Source: DATMBL01 sp050735975 | Lineage (GTDB): Bacteria; Desulfobacterota; Binatia; UBA9968 | Reading direction: 5' to 3' | NCBI GenBank assembly: GCA_050735975.1 | Contig: JBOHVS010000197.1 | Location: forward strand, 1 to 21,260 | Length of the DNA stretch: 21,260 nucleotides | Shown: in pieces, positions 9,001-15,432 of the stretch | Layout: every line of letters begins with the position of its first letter | Numbering within the stretch: the stretch's first letter is position 1 | The notes under the pieces: model-generated | Database searches by the model: none | The model's input: the letters and a program-made list of their open reading frames with translations, nothing else | What the model was told of the DNA's origin: nothing | Translations under genes and position numbers: made by a program

Positions 9001-9334
9001 CCTCGAACGCCGCGCGCGTCGCAACCGCCTCGTGTCCAAGGGTCGTGGTGGGAGCGCGTTCGCGAGAAGCCAGGTCCATTACGGCCAGCCGGGCCGCGAG
9101 CTGCGTGAAAGAGAGTCGATGCAGTCCAAACGTCGCGCCTCTTTCCAGCGAAATCGTGCGAGCGAGATCGTCCACCGAGCCGCGTGATCCTCCGAGGAGA
9201 AGCACCTCCGCGCCCGGCTCGAACTGGTCCAGAAACCGGCGTGCCTCGCGGAGGCGAACCGCCGCCGACCCTGACTGAACAGCCGTGACCGCAGCATCAT
9301 TCAATGTACCTCGCATGGAGCCCGATTCAGTCAT
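6017..9334 (-). CDS. addB: AddB-type PD-(D/E)XK nuclease subunit
   Basis: The 1105-residue protein is the partner subunit of AddA. Near the C terminus (numbered from the start used here) it has an iron-sulfur cysteine set C815 (YAYCPYRF), C1070, C1073 and C1079 (CSFC-x5-C), typical of AddB. The enclosed nuclease site has H849, D964 in RGAID, D979 and K981 in TDHKTS, and Q998/Y1004. The N-terminal nucleotide-binding segment reads LLGGSRGSVDDL without a Walker lysine, so ATP hydrolysis by this subunit is doubtful. The ATG at 9334 is chosen over an in-frame GTG at 9346 because GAGG lies 6 nt before it. A short acidic stretch (DEPDDIDGDDD) sits near residue 422. The last codons, K-L-stop, come from the MITE terminus. 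Confidence 0.88.
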   Translation of the reverse strand: MTESGSMRGTLNDAAVTAVQSGSAAVRLREARRFLDQFEPGAEVLLLGGSRGSVDDLARTISLERGATFGLHRLSFTQLAARLAVMDLASRERAPTTTLGHEAVATRAAFEARSDEALEYFSSVSQTPGFPKALARTLLDLRLAAVASGDLARLPRSGSDLAALLERVDSLLNEAGASDRAALFETAGKALGSSVTGWPPMPLLLLDVPFKSEIEAQFLWALVQQSPHAMITVPAGDASALSQLKKRGVRLQIVEEAEQTDLTQLERYLFSKEPPPERTRTGELVWFSAPGEGRECVEIARRVLKEADRGVRFDEIAIVIRSTEQYVGLLEDALARAAVPAYFDRGTRRPDPAGRAFLAILSCATDNFSAKRFAEYLSLAQVPSLDDDGKAPAGSGHSTWVASRDDVFGVLSERAPDEPDDIDGDDDKVSADNISGDQAVVAGSLRAPWKWESLLVESAVIGGSDRWARRLNGLAAEYELKIRELTSEQPDSPRIARLERERQNLANLRGFALPLVQEMSAWPKQATWGDWIQRFEEFAPRVLRCPEFVLRVLADLRPMAAVGPMTLAEVRDVLADRLASLEVEPPAYRYGRVFVCSPDQVRGRVFRVAFVPGLAERLFPQKVREDPLLLDDLRREVGGGLTLQEDRAEHERLLLRLAVGVTTERLVVSFPRIETAMARARVPSFYALEVMRAVTGRIPDHQKLELEASEETSASLAWPAPARPEDAIDEFEHDLSVLRILMRSEKDVKGHAHYMLRLNDSVRRSASERWARARTPWSPYDGLVRVTEATKPFLQSQRLGARPYSVSALQNYAYCPYRFLLSALYHLEALEEPEPLQRMDPLTKGSLFHEVLAEFFRALQQRKMPIATTPIDTVLEVLDGTLTLVAANYAELLAPAVDRVWQDEIAGIRTDLHIWARDLTASTGWEPWLFEFAFGLPDAPGRDPNSRREPVTIDGRFILRGAIDLVERKPGTKILRVTDHKTSKNRSERGSIIGHGHQLQPVIYSLAVEAATGCTVETARFSYCTTAGGFTEHNVPINERTRRLGIEALEIIDRAVELGMLPPAPAEKACSFCDFLPVCGPNQERRARRKARGQIADLMELRGKL

Positions 9335-9809
9335 CGCAGACCTCACGCTTATCCAGTGATCCGAGGTTTTTCCGACGGAAAAGAAGATAATCTACCACAC
9401 TCGGTTTGGTTGATCACCCATGAGGAAACCCCATTAGGCAGGCGATCTTTATGGTGCTAAAAATCCAAGGATATTTTATTTTCTTCCTACTCACTGCGGA
9501 AAGTGTGATCAGAACACAAACTCGCCGTCTTGTGTCCAACATTAAGGCTTGATAATGTTACGTGGACAAAGACTAACGAGAAGTACGAGCGGACGTTGCG
9601 CAGGTGACACAGCTCTCTCGATAAAAGGTTACGGAGATTTCTCGAAGATTCGCAAGAATACAAAGCCCGGCCTCTATAAAGTTCCCCAGACTGGTGTGCA
9701 CCTACGCGCCCAAGATCAGCCGAGAATTGAGTGCTTGAATAAATGACTAAATGTGCGATCGGCGCGCGCGTCGGCGGAGGCATTGTGAATCCGCGTGCCG
9801 TTGGCAGGT
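9335..9809. other. Intergenic region between addB and fic
   Basis: These 475 bp are less GC-rich than the flanking genes. No frame on either strand resembles a protein. Apart from the palindrome at 9368-9382 I see no RNA gene or repeat. Both flanking genes are on the minus strand, so the part nearest addB should hold its promoter and the far end is the fic 3' flank. Confidence 0.5.
9368..9382. promoter_or_regulatory. Palindrome upstream of addB
   Basis: TTTTCCG and CGGAAAA form a perfect 7-bp inverted repeat around one base, 33 bp before the addB start. Position and symmetry suit an operator, but no regulator can be named. Confidence 0.35.
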
Positions 9810-10934
9810 TTATTTTCTTGTTTCGATGTTCAAGTGGTAGCGCGTGCTTTTGAGCGCGCCGGTACGGATCAGGACGCCCTTGTCGACAAGGTCCTGAAGG
9901 TCCCGCGTGGCCGTGGCGCGGGCGGCGCCGGTGATCGAAATGTAATTCTCGGCGTTCAGGCCGCCCCTGAAGCCCTCCACCCCTTCGCGGAAGACTCTGG
10001 CGAGAGTTTTTTCCTGCCGCTCATTGAGCTGACTCTTGACCCTGTCGTAGAGCTTCGTTTTCTGGATCAGGAAGTTGATCATGCACTGTGTCGTATCCTG
10101 CGCCTGCAAAACAGTGTCGGCGAAATACGCAAGCCACGCCGTGATTTCGTTGTCCCTGCTGCTGCGGTGGAGCGCCTCGTAATAAGATTGCTTGTTCTTC
10201 TGGATGGTCTGCGAGAGCGCAATCAGCGTCGGCTGGCCGAGAGCCTGGGACAAGGCCTTTTCGGCCAGCGCGCGCGCAATGCGTCCATTGCCGTCTTCAA
10301 ACGGGTGGATGGTGAGAAAATACAGATGGGCGATGCCTGCGCGCGTAAGAGCCGGAAGCGCCGTGTTGGCGTGCGGCGCCGTATCATCGAACCAGTTAAC
10401 GAAGCCCTCCATTTTTTTTTCCATGGCGGCGGATGGCGGCGCTTCGAAATGAATCTTCGGATTGCCAATCGGACCGGAGATGATCTGCATTGGCTCATCC
10501 TGCGTTCTGTAGGCGCCAATGTTTTTCAAATCCCGCCTGCCGGCGGTAAGCATCGCGTGCCATCGGAACATGGTTTCGTGCGTGAGAGGCTCGGCGAAGC
10601 TCCGATAGAGATCCATTATCATGTCGGCAATGCCCTGCTCGGCGGGCGGAATTCTGCGCGCGTCGGTATCGAGCCCGAAATTGCGCCGGATGGACGATTG
10701 CACGCTCTCGCGGTTGAGATACTCGCCTTCGATCTCGGAAGTCTTGAGAGCCTCGTTGCTCATCAGGTCAACGGTCAGCGCGCTTTTGTCGTCGTCGCGG
10801 ATATGTAGGAGCGCGCCCAGCAGAAGGCCGCCGTGAAGCAGAAACTTTGCCTCCCTTTCCCCGAAAGCTGACTTGTCGAAGCGGAACCGGGGCCAGTCGT
10901 CCTGCTGCCAGTTCCATCTGTTTTCAGCGGCCAT
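9810..10934 (-). CDS. Fic family protein (probable AMP-transferase)
   Basis: The 374-residue protein carries the Fic core HPFEDGNGR (210-218; catalytic H210), which normally transfers AMP from ATP to a protein hydroxyl. The inhibitory helix motif TSEIEG (65-70, pattern [S/T]xxxE[G/N]) lies N-terminal to the core, so this is a class II, self-inhibited Fic. The N terminus (NWQQDDWPRFRFD) looks like the domain often preceding Fic in DUF4172-type proteins. The C terminus, from about 300 (NERQEKTLARVF, then SITGAARATATRDLQDLVDKG), is a winged-helix DNA-binding domain, which fits autoregulation. It stands alone without an obvious antitoxin. The target protein is unknown. Confidence 0.9.
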   Translation of the reverse strand: MAAENRWNWQQDDWPRFRFDKSAFGEREAKFLLHGGLLLGALLHIRDDDKSALTVDLMSNEALKTSEIEGEYLNRESVQSSIRRNFGLDTDARRIPPAEQGIADMIMDLYRSFAEPLTHETMFRWHAMLTAGRRDLKNIGAYRTQDEPMQIISGPIGNPKIHFEAPPSAAMEKKMEGFVNWFDDTAPHANTALPALTRAGIAHLYFLTIHPFEDGNGRIARALAEKALSQALGQPTLIALSQTIQKNKQSYYEALHRSSRDNEITAWLAYFADTVLQAQDTTQCMINFLIQKTKLYDRVKSQLNERQEKTLARVFREGVEGFRGGLNAENYISITGAARATATRDLQDLVDKGVLIRTGALKSTRYHLNIETRK

Positions 10935-10962
10935 GAGTTATAAAACACTCCCTTATAACTCA
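10934..10962 (-). promoter_or_regulatory. Inverted repeat over the fic start codon
   Basis: On the coding strand TGAGTTATAA and TTATAACTCA are perfect 10-bp arms separated by 9 nt. The spacer region holds the Shine-Dalgarno-like AGGGAG, and the A of the ATG is the last base of the second arm. It may be a DNA operator for the Fic winged helix or an RNA hairpin that governs start access. Confidence 0.6.
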
Positions 10963-11066
10963 CATACTGCCATTTTTTGATTAATAAGGCCAGACTTTAT
11001 GCCTCAATCTTTGGTTCGCCGAGGCTCGTCATTGTCGCCAAGTTATCGGGGGATATTGCAGCATGG

Positions 11067-11094
11067 TGAGTTATAAATGGTTTTCTATAGCTCA
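11067..11094. promoter_or_regulatory. Second GAGTTATAA inverted repeat
   Basis: TGAGTTATAA (11067-11076) faces CTATAGCTCA (11085-11094), 8 of 10 bases symmetric, with an 8-nt spacer. The first arm is identical to the arm over the fic start about 130 bp away. This suggests either a second binding site for the same regulator or a remnant of another copy of that promoter. Confidence 0.45.
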
Positions 11095-11101
11095 TAAAGT
11101 T

Positions 11102-11165
11102 ATTCTGGGGACACAATACTGATTTTTTATTATCAAGGAGTTCCCGTATAGCTGAACTTGGGAAC
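11102..11165. repeat. Dispersed repeat copy A (REP-like, GGGGACACAATACTGA)
   Basis: ATTCTGGGGACACAATACTG followed by a T-rich run, ATTATCAAGGAG, and TTCCC facing GGGAA as a hairpin. It aligns with 17322-17378 over most of its length. Sequences of the type GGGGACACAATACTGA commonly flank REP-associated Y1 transposases; no transposase remains here. Confidence 0.5.
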
Positions 11166-11643
11166 GTCTCGAACACGGACCACGCTATGTCTCTGTGTTT
11201 TCAACGTTTCTCTTCCAAGGGATAGCATTACCCGACGTGGATTCAATCCGCAATCAGCGCTCCGATCTAAAATGCGACCTGGCTAAATCGCTTTGAGCCC
11301 CAAGTTCACTTTTTACGGCCTCATATTTCTGATCGTGTGTGTATTCAATATTTGGTTTGGATCCAGCGACGGTTTTGGGTTCCGAAATATGTTCACTTCA
11401 TTGCGGGCGGGTGCCCTTATGATGGGTTTGTAGTTTGCCTGGCTTAGCTACTCTGAGTTGGGAATCGAGACCCTTGGTTCTTGGCTTTGGCTGCCGCCCA
11501 GCCGAAACGTTAGCCGCTGTATGTTTCGGTTGGCGATGTATTGTTCGCTCCTCCGTCGGCCGTCATCGCCTGCGCGCATTGCGTTGCGAGCCGTATCGGA
11601 GGCAACTCCGGGCGGGAAATATTTGTGAGTCTCCGTAGTGAGC

Positions 11644-12843
11644 TTATTGAGTGCGGCTTTCGCCGAACACGGGTTGCCTCAGCTTCCAGGTCAATGGGAA
11701 GGCGAGCGCGCACAGCGCAGCCATGCCCCAAAACCCTTGCTCACCCAGGCGTGAGTAGAGCGCGCCGGAAACAAGGGTGAGCAATGCGGTGGCTGCTCCG
11801 ATGCCAACCGTACCGTAGATCGCCTGCGCCGTCCCTTCGAGGCCTTGCGGCACGGTGCGGGCGATCAGACGCATGCAGGCGAGATGAAGCAGCGCAAAGG
11901 TGATGCCGTGCAGCGGTTGCACCAGCGCAAATACCATCACATCGGTTGTCTGCGCCATCACTGCCCAGCGCAGCGCGCCAGCCAGTGCCGCGATGGCGGC
12001 CGCGCCGGCCGGCGTCAGCCGCGTCACGAGCGCCGGGCCAATGACGAAGAACACGAGCACCTCTGCGGCGACAGACTCTGACCAGAGCAAGCTCGCGGTA
12101 GCCGGGCTGATGCCTGCGGCACTCCAGCGGATCACCGCAAATGCGTCGTGCATGGCGTGGCTGCCGAGGATGAGTGCTGCCACAAGAACAAGATTCCGAA
12201 ACAGCGGAAGCCGGAGCAGAATGAGAACACCGCCCGCCGGTGCTCGCATGGCATCGGCTGTGCGCTCGTGAATCAGTTCCGGCACCAAGATCGCTGCAAA
12301 GGCTGCCGCGCCGAGCAGCAAGGCCTGCAGATACACGATCAGGTCGAGGCCGAATGCGCTCACCACCTGCCCGGACAGCAAGGTGCCGACGATGAAGGCG
12401 GCCGAGCCGGTGCCGCGCACCCATCCATACTCGAAGCCCCGGCGGCCGCTGCTCGGCGGCGGAGAGGCAGATCCTAGCGCCAGTGCGTCCGCCAAGACGG
12501 TAACCGGCGCCAGCGACGCGGCATGCAGCAGGCTCACCCCAAGCAAAATCCAAAATCCATGCGCCGCGAGATAGCCCAGCGTCACTGAGGCGGCAAGCGC
12601 GATGCAGACGACAAGCACGACGCGGAGCGCCTGGATCAAGTCGCCGATGCGGCCTGCGAGCGGCGCCGTGAGCAATCGCACGGCCGTGCTGGCGCCAAGC
12701 ACGAGCCCAAGCTGCTCGGGCGGCAACCCCCGCGCGCTGACAAAGGCAGGTAGGAATGGAGAAGCGACTCCGAATGCCGCATACATCACGGCATAAAGCA
12801 GGATGAATCTTGTCAGCGGGGTCGACCGGAGGGAATCGAGCAT
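11644..12843 (-). CDS. MFS transporter (MFS_1-like / HcaT-like)
   Basis: The 399-residue protein is almost entirely hydrophobic helices, consistent with 12 membrane segments of a major-facilitator permease in the inner membrane. The segment FEYGWVRGTGSAAFIVG (about residues 137-153) matches the YGRxRxWGSxGF signature of the MFS_1-like group that includes the 3-phenylpropionate transporter HcaT. The loop after helix 2 has AGRIGDLIQALR, a form of the MFS G-x-x-x-D-R/K motif. The substrate is probably an organic acid or similar small molecule, but this is inferred from the group only. The start ATG has only a weak GGGAA-like ribosome-binding site. There are no transporter partners nearby. Confidence 0.82.
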   Translation of the reverse strand: MLDSLRSTPLTRFILLYAVMYAAFGVASPFLPAFVSARGLPPEQLGLVLGASTAVRLLTAPLAGRIGDLIQALRVVLVVCIALAASVTLGYLAAHGFWILLGVSLLHAASLAPVTVLADALALGSASPPPSSGRRGFEYGWVRGTGSAAFIVGTLLSGQVVSAFGLDLIVYLQALLLGAAAFAAILVPELIHERTADAMRAPAGGVLILLRLPLFRNLVLVAALILGSHAMHDAFAVIRWSAAGISPATASLLWSESVAAEVLVFFVIGPALVTRLTPAGAAAIAALAGALRWAVMAQTTDVMVFALVQPLHGITFALLHLACMRLIARTVPQGLEGTAQAIYGTVGIGAATALLTLVSGALYSRLGEQGFWGMAALCALAFPLTWKLRQPVFGESRTQ

Positions 12844-13315
12844 GGCTTTCCCGCAAAGCTTAGCAGATTTCTTCGTCTGGGCACGGATGCGCGAACTGAT
12901 CTGACTATCTGTCGGAGGGTTGACTTCATGACCATGTCGCCTAAACGGCCGATTTGAGAGCGACGCTCTTGATCGGGCGCTGCGCGCCTACGGAGGCACG
13001 CCTCAACCGGAACGTTAGGGGGAAATTAACAGAGAGCGACATCGGGAGCCACCATGTCGTGAAACTGAAACCGACGGCGGAATTTTACCATGTGATCTGC
13101 CGTGACAATCAGGCAGTGTGAAAGAGCTTGGGACAGGGTTGCATCGTGATCCTTCGATGATCAGCTGGCCTCGGCGTACGCCGCGGCTCGAGACCAGGAA
13201 AGAGGAGGAAGTACTTCGCGCTTAACGCAATACGAAAGACACCAAATTAGCTTGCCGTTTTCTGGCCTATTTTCCTGCGCCCCCGCATCTGCTAGCTTTG
13301 TTGATTACCACGTTT
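12844..13315. other. Intergenic region between MFS gene and lipoprotein gene
   Basis: The two neighbours diverge, so promoters for both should lie in this stretch. The only protein-like content is the PIN-domain remnant on the minus strand at 13026-13190. No RNA gene or repeat is recognised in the rest. Confidence 0.45.
13026..13190 (-). pseudogene. PIN-domain (VapC-like) C-terminal remnant
   Basis: The minus frame reads AAAYAEAS, a stop, then SSKDHDATLSQALSHCLIV, TADHMVKFRRRF and a stop after about 20 more residues. DHDATLSQAL-x-HCLIVTADH resembles the PIN C-terminal half (usually YDATxLALAexLgxpLvTAD). An internal stop and the absence of the N-terminal half show decay. No antitoxin remnant is seen next to it. 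The family call depends on one short motif. Confidence 0.4.
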
Positions 13316-13339
13316 CCGACGGTGTGCACGAACCGTCGG
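13316..13339. promoter_or_regulatory. Hairpin in the leader of the SYLF lipoprotein gene
   Basis: CCGACGGT and ACCGTCGG form a perfect 8-bp inverted repeat around 8 nt. It ends 7 nt before the AGAGGAGGG ribosome-binding site (13347-13355), so it could be an operator or a leader stem that affects translation. Confidence 0.4.
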
Positions 13340-13362
13340 TCGATAAAGAGGAGGGTGCCAGG

Positions 13363-14019
13363 ATGAGGTCAATTATCTTTCTAATCGCCGTAACTCTATT
13401 CACCGCGTGCGCTACGACCTCGAGCCGTGAGACTATGCAGGCAGACGTCGAGCAAGCGGCGGCGATCATTGAACGCTTCGAGGCGATCCCGGAGAGCGCA
13501 ATTCCGCCCGCGGTTATGCGCGCCGCGAGAGGTTTGGCAATTCTTACCGTCACCAAAGCCGGGTTCATCGGCAGTGTCAGAGGTGGCACGGGAGTTGTCG
13601 TTGCCCGAACCGAAAAGGGTTGGAGCGGCCCTTCGGCAATCGGCACGGGAGGACTGGGAGTCGGCTTTCAGGCGGGGGCTGAGGTCGCTGAGCTCGTGAT
13701 CGTTCTCAACAGTTTGGAGGCCGTGGATGCATTCGCCAAGGGCGGTAATGTCACCCTCGGCGGCGCGCTGGGTGTGGCGGCGGGTCCTGTTGGACGTACC
13801 GCCGAGGCCGGCGTCGCCGTGGGCGCGGCTATGTATACTTACAGCCGCAGCCAGGGACTTTTCGCCGGTATATCCCTTGAGGGAACTGTCATTGGCACCC
13901 GAGACCGGATCAACGCAGCGTATTACGGTGAGTCCGTCCGGGCCGGAGAGATTCTTTCAGGCAGGGTACAGCCGCCAGCCGATGCGCAGAAGCTACTGGC
14001 GGTTCTCTCGAAATACTGA
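13363..14019 (+). CDS. SYLF/Ysc84-domain lipoprotein
   Basis: From the ATG at 13363 (218 residues; strong AGGAGGG 7 nt upstream) the protein starts with MRSIIFLIAVTLFTAC, a short positively charged hydrophobic signal ending in a plausible lipobox cysteine at residue 16. F at -3 makes the lipobox slightly unusual. The mature part is a SYLF (Ysc84) domain: ARGLAILTVTKAGFIGS, a glycine-rich SAIGTGGLGVGFQAGAE and KGGNVTLGGALGVAAGPVGR. Bacterial members are poorly characterised envelope proteins related to a lipid- and actin-binding eukaryotic domain. The longer open frame starting at 13252 is less likely because it lacks a ribosome-binding site and hides the signal peptide. A MITE-like element begins 2 nt after the stop codon. 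Confidence 0.85.
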   Translation: MRSIIFLIAVTLFTACATTSSRETMQADVEQAAAIIERFEAIPESAIPPAVMRAARGLAILTVTKAGFIGSVRGGTGVVVARTEKGWSGPSAIGTGGLGVGFQAGAEVAELVIVLNSLEAVDAFAKGGNVTLGGALGVAAGPVGRTAEAGVAVGAAMYTYSRSQGLFAGISLEGTVIGTRDRINAAYYGESVRAGEILSGRVQPPADAQKLLAVLSKY

Positions 14020-14020
14020 G

Positions 14021-14171
14021 AGGCTGTGAAAAAATCCGCTCATGGTTCGACATGCTCACCACGAGCGGTATAGCACAATGGGAATTTAAGTACTTAGCCG
14101 TTCGTTCCTTCGATGAACTCAGGACGGGCTCTGAGCTCGTCGAAGGGCAACGGCTAATTTTTTCACAGCTT
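14021..14171. mobile_element. MITE-like element, copy 2 (after lipoprotein gene)
   Basis: The 151-bp element has ends AGGCTGTGAAAAAAT and ATTTTTTCACAGCTT and is flanked by a perfect 5-bp duplication CTGAG (14016-14020 and 14172-14176). The left copy of the duplication contains the TGA stop of the lipoprotein gene. Two stem-loops are present: CCGCTC(14036)/GAGCGG(14063), and CCTTCGATGAACTCAG (14107-14122) facing 14131-14146. The right half is nearly identical to copy 1 at 5874-6025. No open frame of its own. Confidence 0.88.
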
Positions 14172-14556
14172 CTGAGCGTAGCCGTCTTGGGTTCGCTTCG
14201 TTTGACGCTTTATTTGTTATCTTCTTTCCCTTCCTGTCCATGAAGCCACCTCCTTATCGAACCGCTTGACTAACACGAGGGGGAGGGCTGAAGTCAAGAG
14301 CCGTCTCTGGCGCTACTGATGTATCCGTCTTTGGGGAGAATCAAAGGTACTTGAGAACTGATTTCCAACCGGATTTAAAACTCGAAAGAGATCGGGCCGT
14401 TTTGTTTCGAGCTTCGGTGATACCGTTCGAAAAACTGTTAGTCGACAATCCGGCGAGACTCGACTACGACATGTAAACATACTCCGCTTAAATTGATTTC
14501 GCGACTCCTGCCTTCTCCCGTCTATCTAATCTGCTGATCGCTTTATTATTCACCGG
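14172..14556. other. Intergenic region between MITE copy 2 and mazF
   Basis: No gene is recognised in these 385 bp. The only notable content is the 5S-tail/terminator-like stretch at 14370-14406. The flanking genes converge, so no promoter is required here. Confidence 0.45.
14370..14406 (+). pseudogene. Possible remnant of a 5S 3' end plus terminator
   Basis: CCGGATTTAAAA followed by CTCGAAAGAG, then GGG and a T-rich end, parallels the intact 5S tail at 279-329 (CCGGATTTAAAA, stem, TTCGAAAGAG, GGG, T-run) with the left stem strand deleted. The match is short and the hairpin is lost. Confidence 0.35.
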
Positions 14557-14878
14557 CTATTCATGCAACAGCACCGCTAATTTGTCTAAGACTTCACTGG
14601 TCGTTTCGCGCGGTAGTTTGCAGATGAACTCGGCTTTTCGAACGCGCCAATCGAGACTTTTGACCTGGTCGGCAAGAACGACACCGCCGAGCTTTGATCC
14701 CGGAGGGATGGTTACTTCGAAAGGATAACCTTTCACCTGACTTGTAACCGGACAGAGAATGGCGAGACCGACTTTGCCATTGTAAGAAGCGGGCGAAAGA
14801 ACCAAGGCCGGGCGCCGTCCCGCTTGCTCGTGCCCGGCAAATGACGTCGCCACGGGCTGGAACGTAACGTCGCACCAT
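14557..14878 (-). pseudogene. mazF: MazF-type toxin gene, frameshifted by a deletion
   Basis: The gene begins at an ATG sharing one base with the mazE stop (TGATG) and reads MVRRYVPARGDVI, the usual MazF N terminus. It then shifts frame: the next expected segment (W-x-D-F-x-P-Q, about seven residues) is missing and the protein resumes one frame over as AGHEQAGRRPALVLSPASYN, then ILCPVTSQVKGYPFEV, to the normal C terminus. About 20 bp appear to have been lost. A GTG at 14853 could start a 98-residue product with GRRPALVLSP and CPVTS, but it would lack the first beta strand. Intact MazF is an mRNA-cutting ribonuclease; this copy is probably inactive. Confidence 0.75.
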
Positions 14879-15120
14879 CACCAAATCTCACGTCCGACGG
14901 ACGGACCGAAATCGACCTCTGCGTGGAGGTTTCTCCGAGTCACCCTGGCAAGAAGCTGCTTGAGAGACAGTTTCCTTTTCGCGACGGGCGTGGCCACGAC
15001 CTTCCCATCGGAAACCGCCAAGTTCAGCACCGTTCCTTCCTTGACCTCGGCGTCTTCAGCGAGGGGCTTGGGAATTCTAACAGCCAGGCTGTTTCCCCAC
15101 TTTTGAACTCGAACATGCAT
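14878..15120 (-). CDS. mazE: MazE-type AbrB-fold antitoxin
   Basis: From the ATG at 15120 (GGAGG 7 nt upstream) this is an 80-residue protein. Its N terminus, MHVRVQKWGNSLAVRIPKPL, is the swapped-hairpin AbrB/MazE DNA-binding domain, and GTVLNLAVSDGKVVATP completes it. The C-terminal half (about 48-80, LSLKQLLARVT, EVDFGPSVGREIW) is the toxin-wrapping tail seen in MazE/ChpS antitoxins. The longer open frame reaching 15216 has no ribosome-binding site and would overrun the operator. The antitoxin looks intact although its toxin gene is broken. It may remain as a DNA-binding autorepressor. Confidence 0.85.
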   Translation of the reverse strand: MHVRVQKWGNSLAVRIPKPLAEDAEVKEGTVLNLAVSDGKVVATPVAKRKLSLKQLLARVTRRNLHAEVDFGPSVGREIW

Positions 15121-15138
15121 CGGCACACCTCCAAAATG

Positions 15139-15157
15139 GTATCTACAATGAAGATAC
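15139..15157. promoter_or_regulatory. Operator-like inverted repeat upstream of mazE
   Basis: GTATCT and AGATAC form a perfect 6-bp inverted repeat around 7 nt (ACAATGA), ending 18 bp before the mazE ATG. GTATCT/AGATAC palindromes are a common arrangement in front of mazEF genes, where MazE binds. Likely the autoregulatory site. Confidence 0.5.
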
Positions 15158-15432
15158 AAGGATCGGAAACTCTCGTCAAACCGGATCTTAAGGATTGGCG
15201 GATTTAGTATGGACAACTCGATAGCCTTGTGGGACGAGGTATGAAATCGCAGGCCTAGTGGTTGATGGCCGCGACGGCTAGCTTGACTCGAACGAGCCGC
15301 TTCTCTAAGGTCCGGTCAGGACGGCCTGAGCGACAGTCTTTACGGCTCAAAGAAAATCCGCTTGGGAAGAGGAGATTCGTTCAAGCCGTTTCAAATTCAG
15401 GAATCGAAAACTGCCATACCAGGAGGCCTGTC
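15158..15432. other. Divergent spacer between mazE and the reductase-like gene
   Basis: These 275 bp separate two divergent transcription units and should contain both promoters. I see no clear -35/-10 pair and no protein-like frame. A strong AGGAGG (15421-15426) marks the right end, before the ATG at 15433. Confidence 0.4.

Larger units (their letters stand above)
10963..11643. other. Intergenic region between fic and the MFS gene
   Basis: About 680 bp with no convincing gene on either strand. It holds a second TGAGTTATAA-type inverted repeat (11067-11094), a repeat shared with 17322-17378 (11102-11165), and a hairpin with CCGAAAC/GTTTCGG arms near 11500-11534. The rest shows nothing I recognise. 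fic (start) and the MFS gene (end) both lie on the minus strand. Confidence 0.5.

Noticed and set aside
9487..9783. Possible small gene between addB and fic
   Set aside because: No ribosome-binding site, no recognisable domain, and low-complexity Ser/Arg composition typical of chance frames.
9795..10808. Plus-strand frame of 337 codons opposite fic
   Set aside because: Antisense to a Fic protein with a complete HPFEDGNGR core; long antisense frames are expected at this GC content.
11500..11534. attC-like hairpin (CCGAAAC ... GTTTCGG with GTTAGCC inside)
   Set aside because: The core does not fit the GTTRRRY/RYYYAAC pair and no integrase or cassette is nearby.
11741..12856. Alternative 371-codon minus frame over the MFS gene
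   Set aside because: It is Arg/His-rich without hydrophobic helices; the other frame is a clear membrane transporter.
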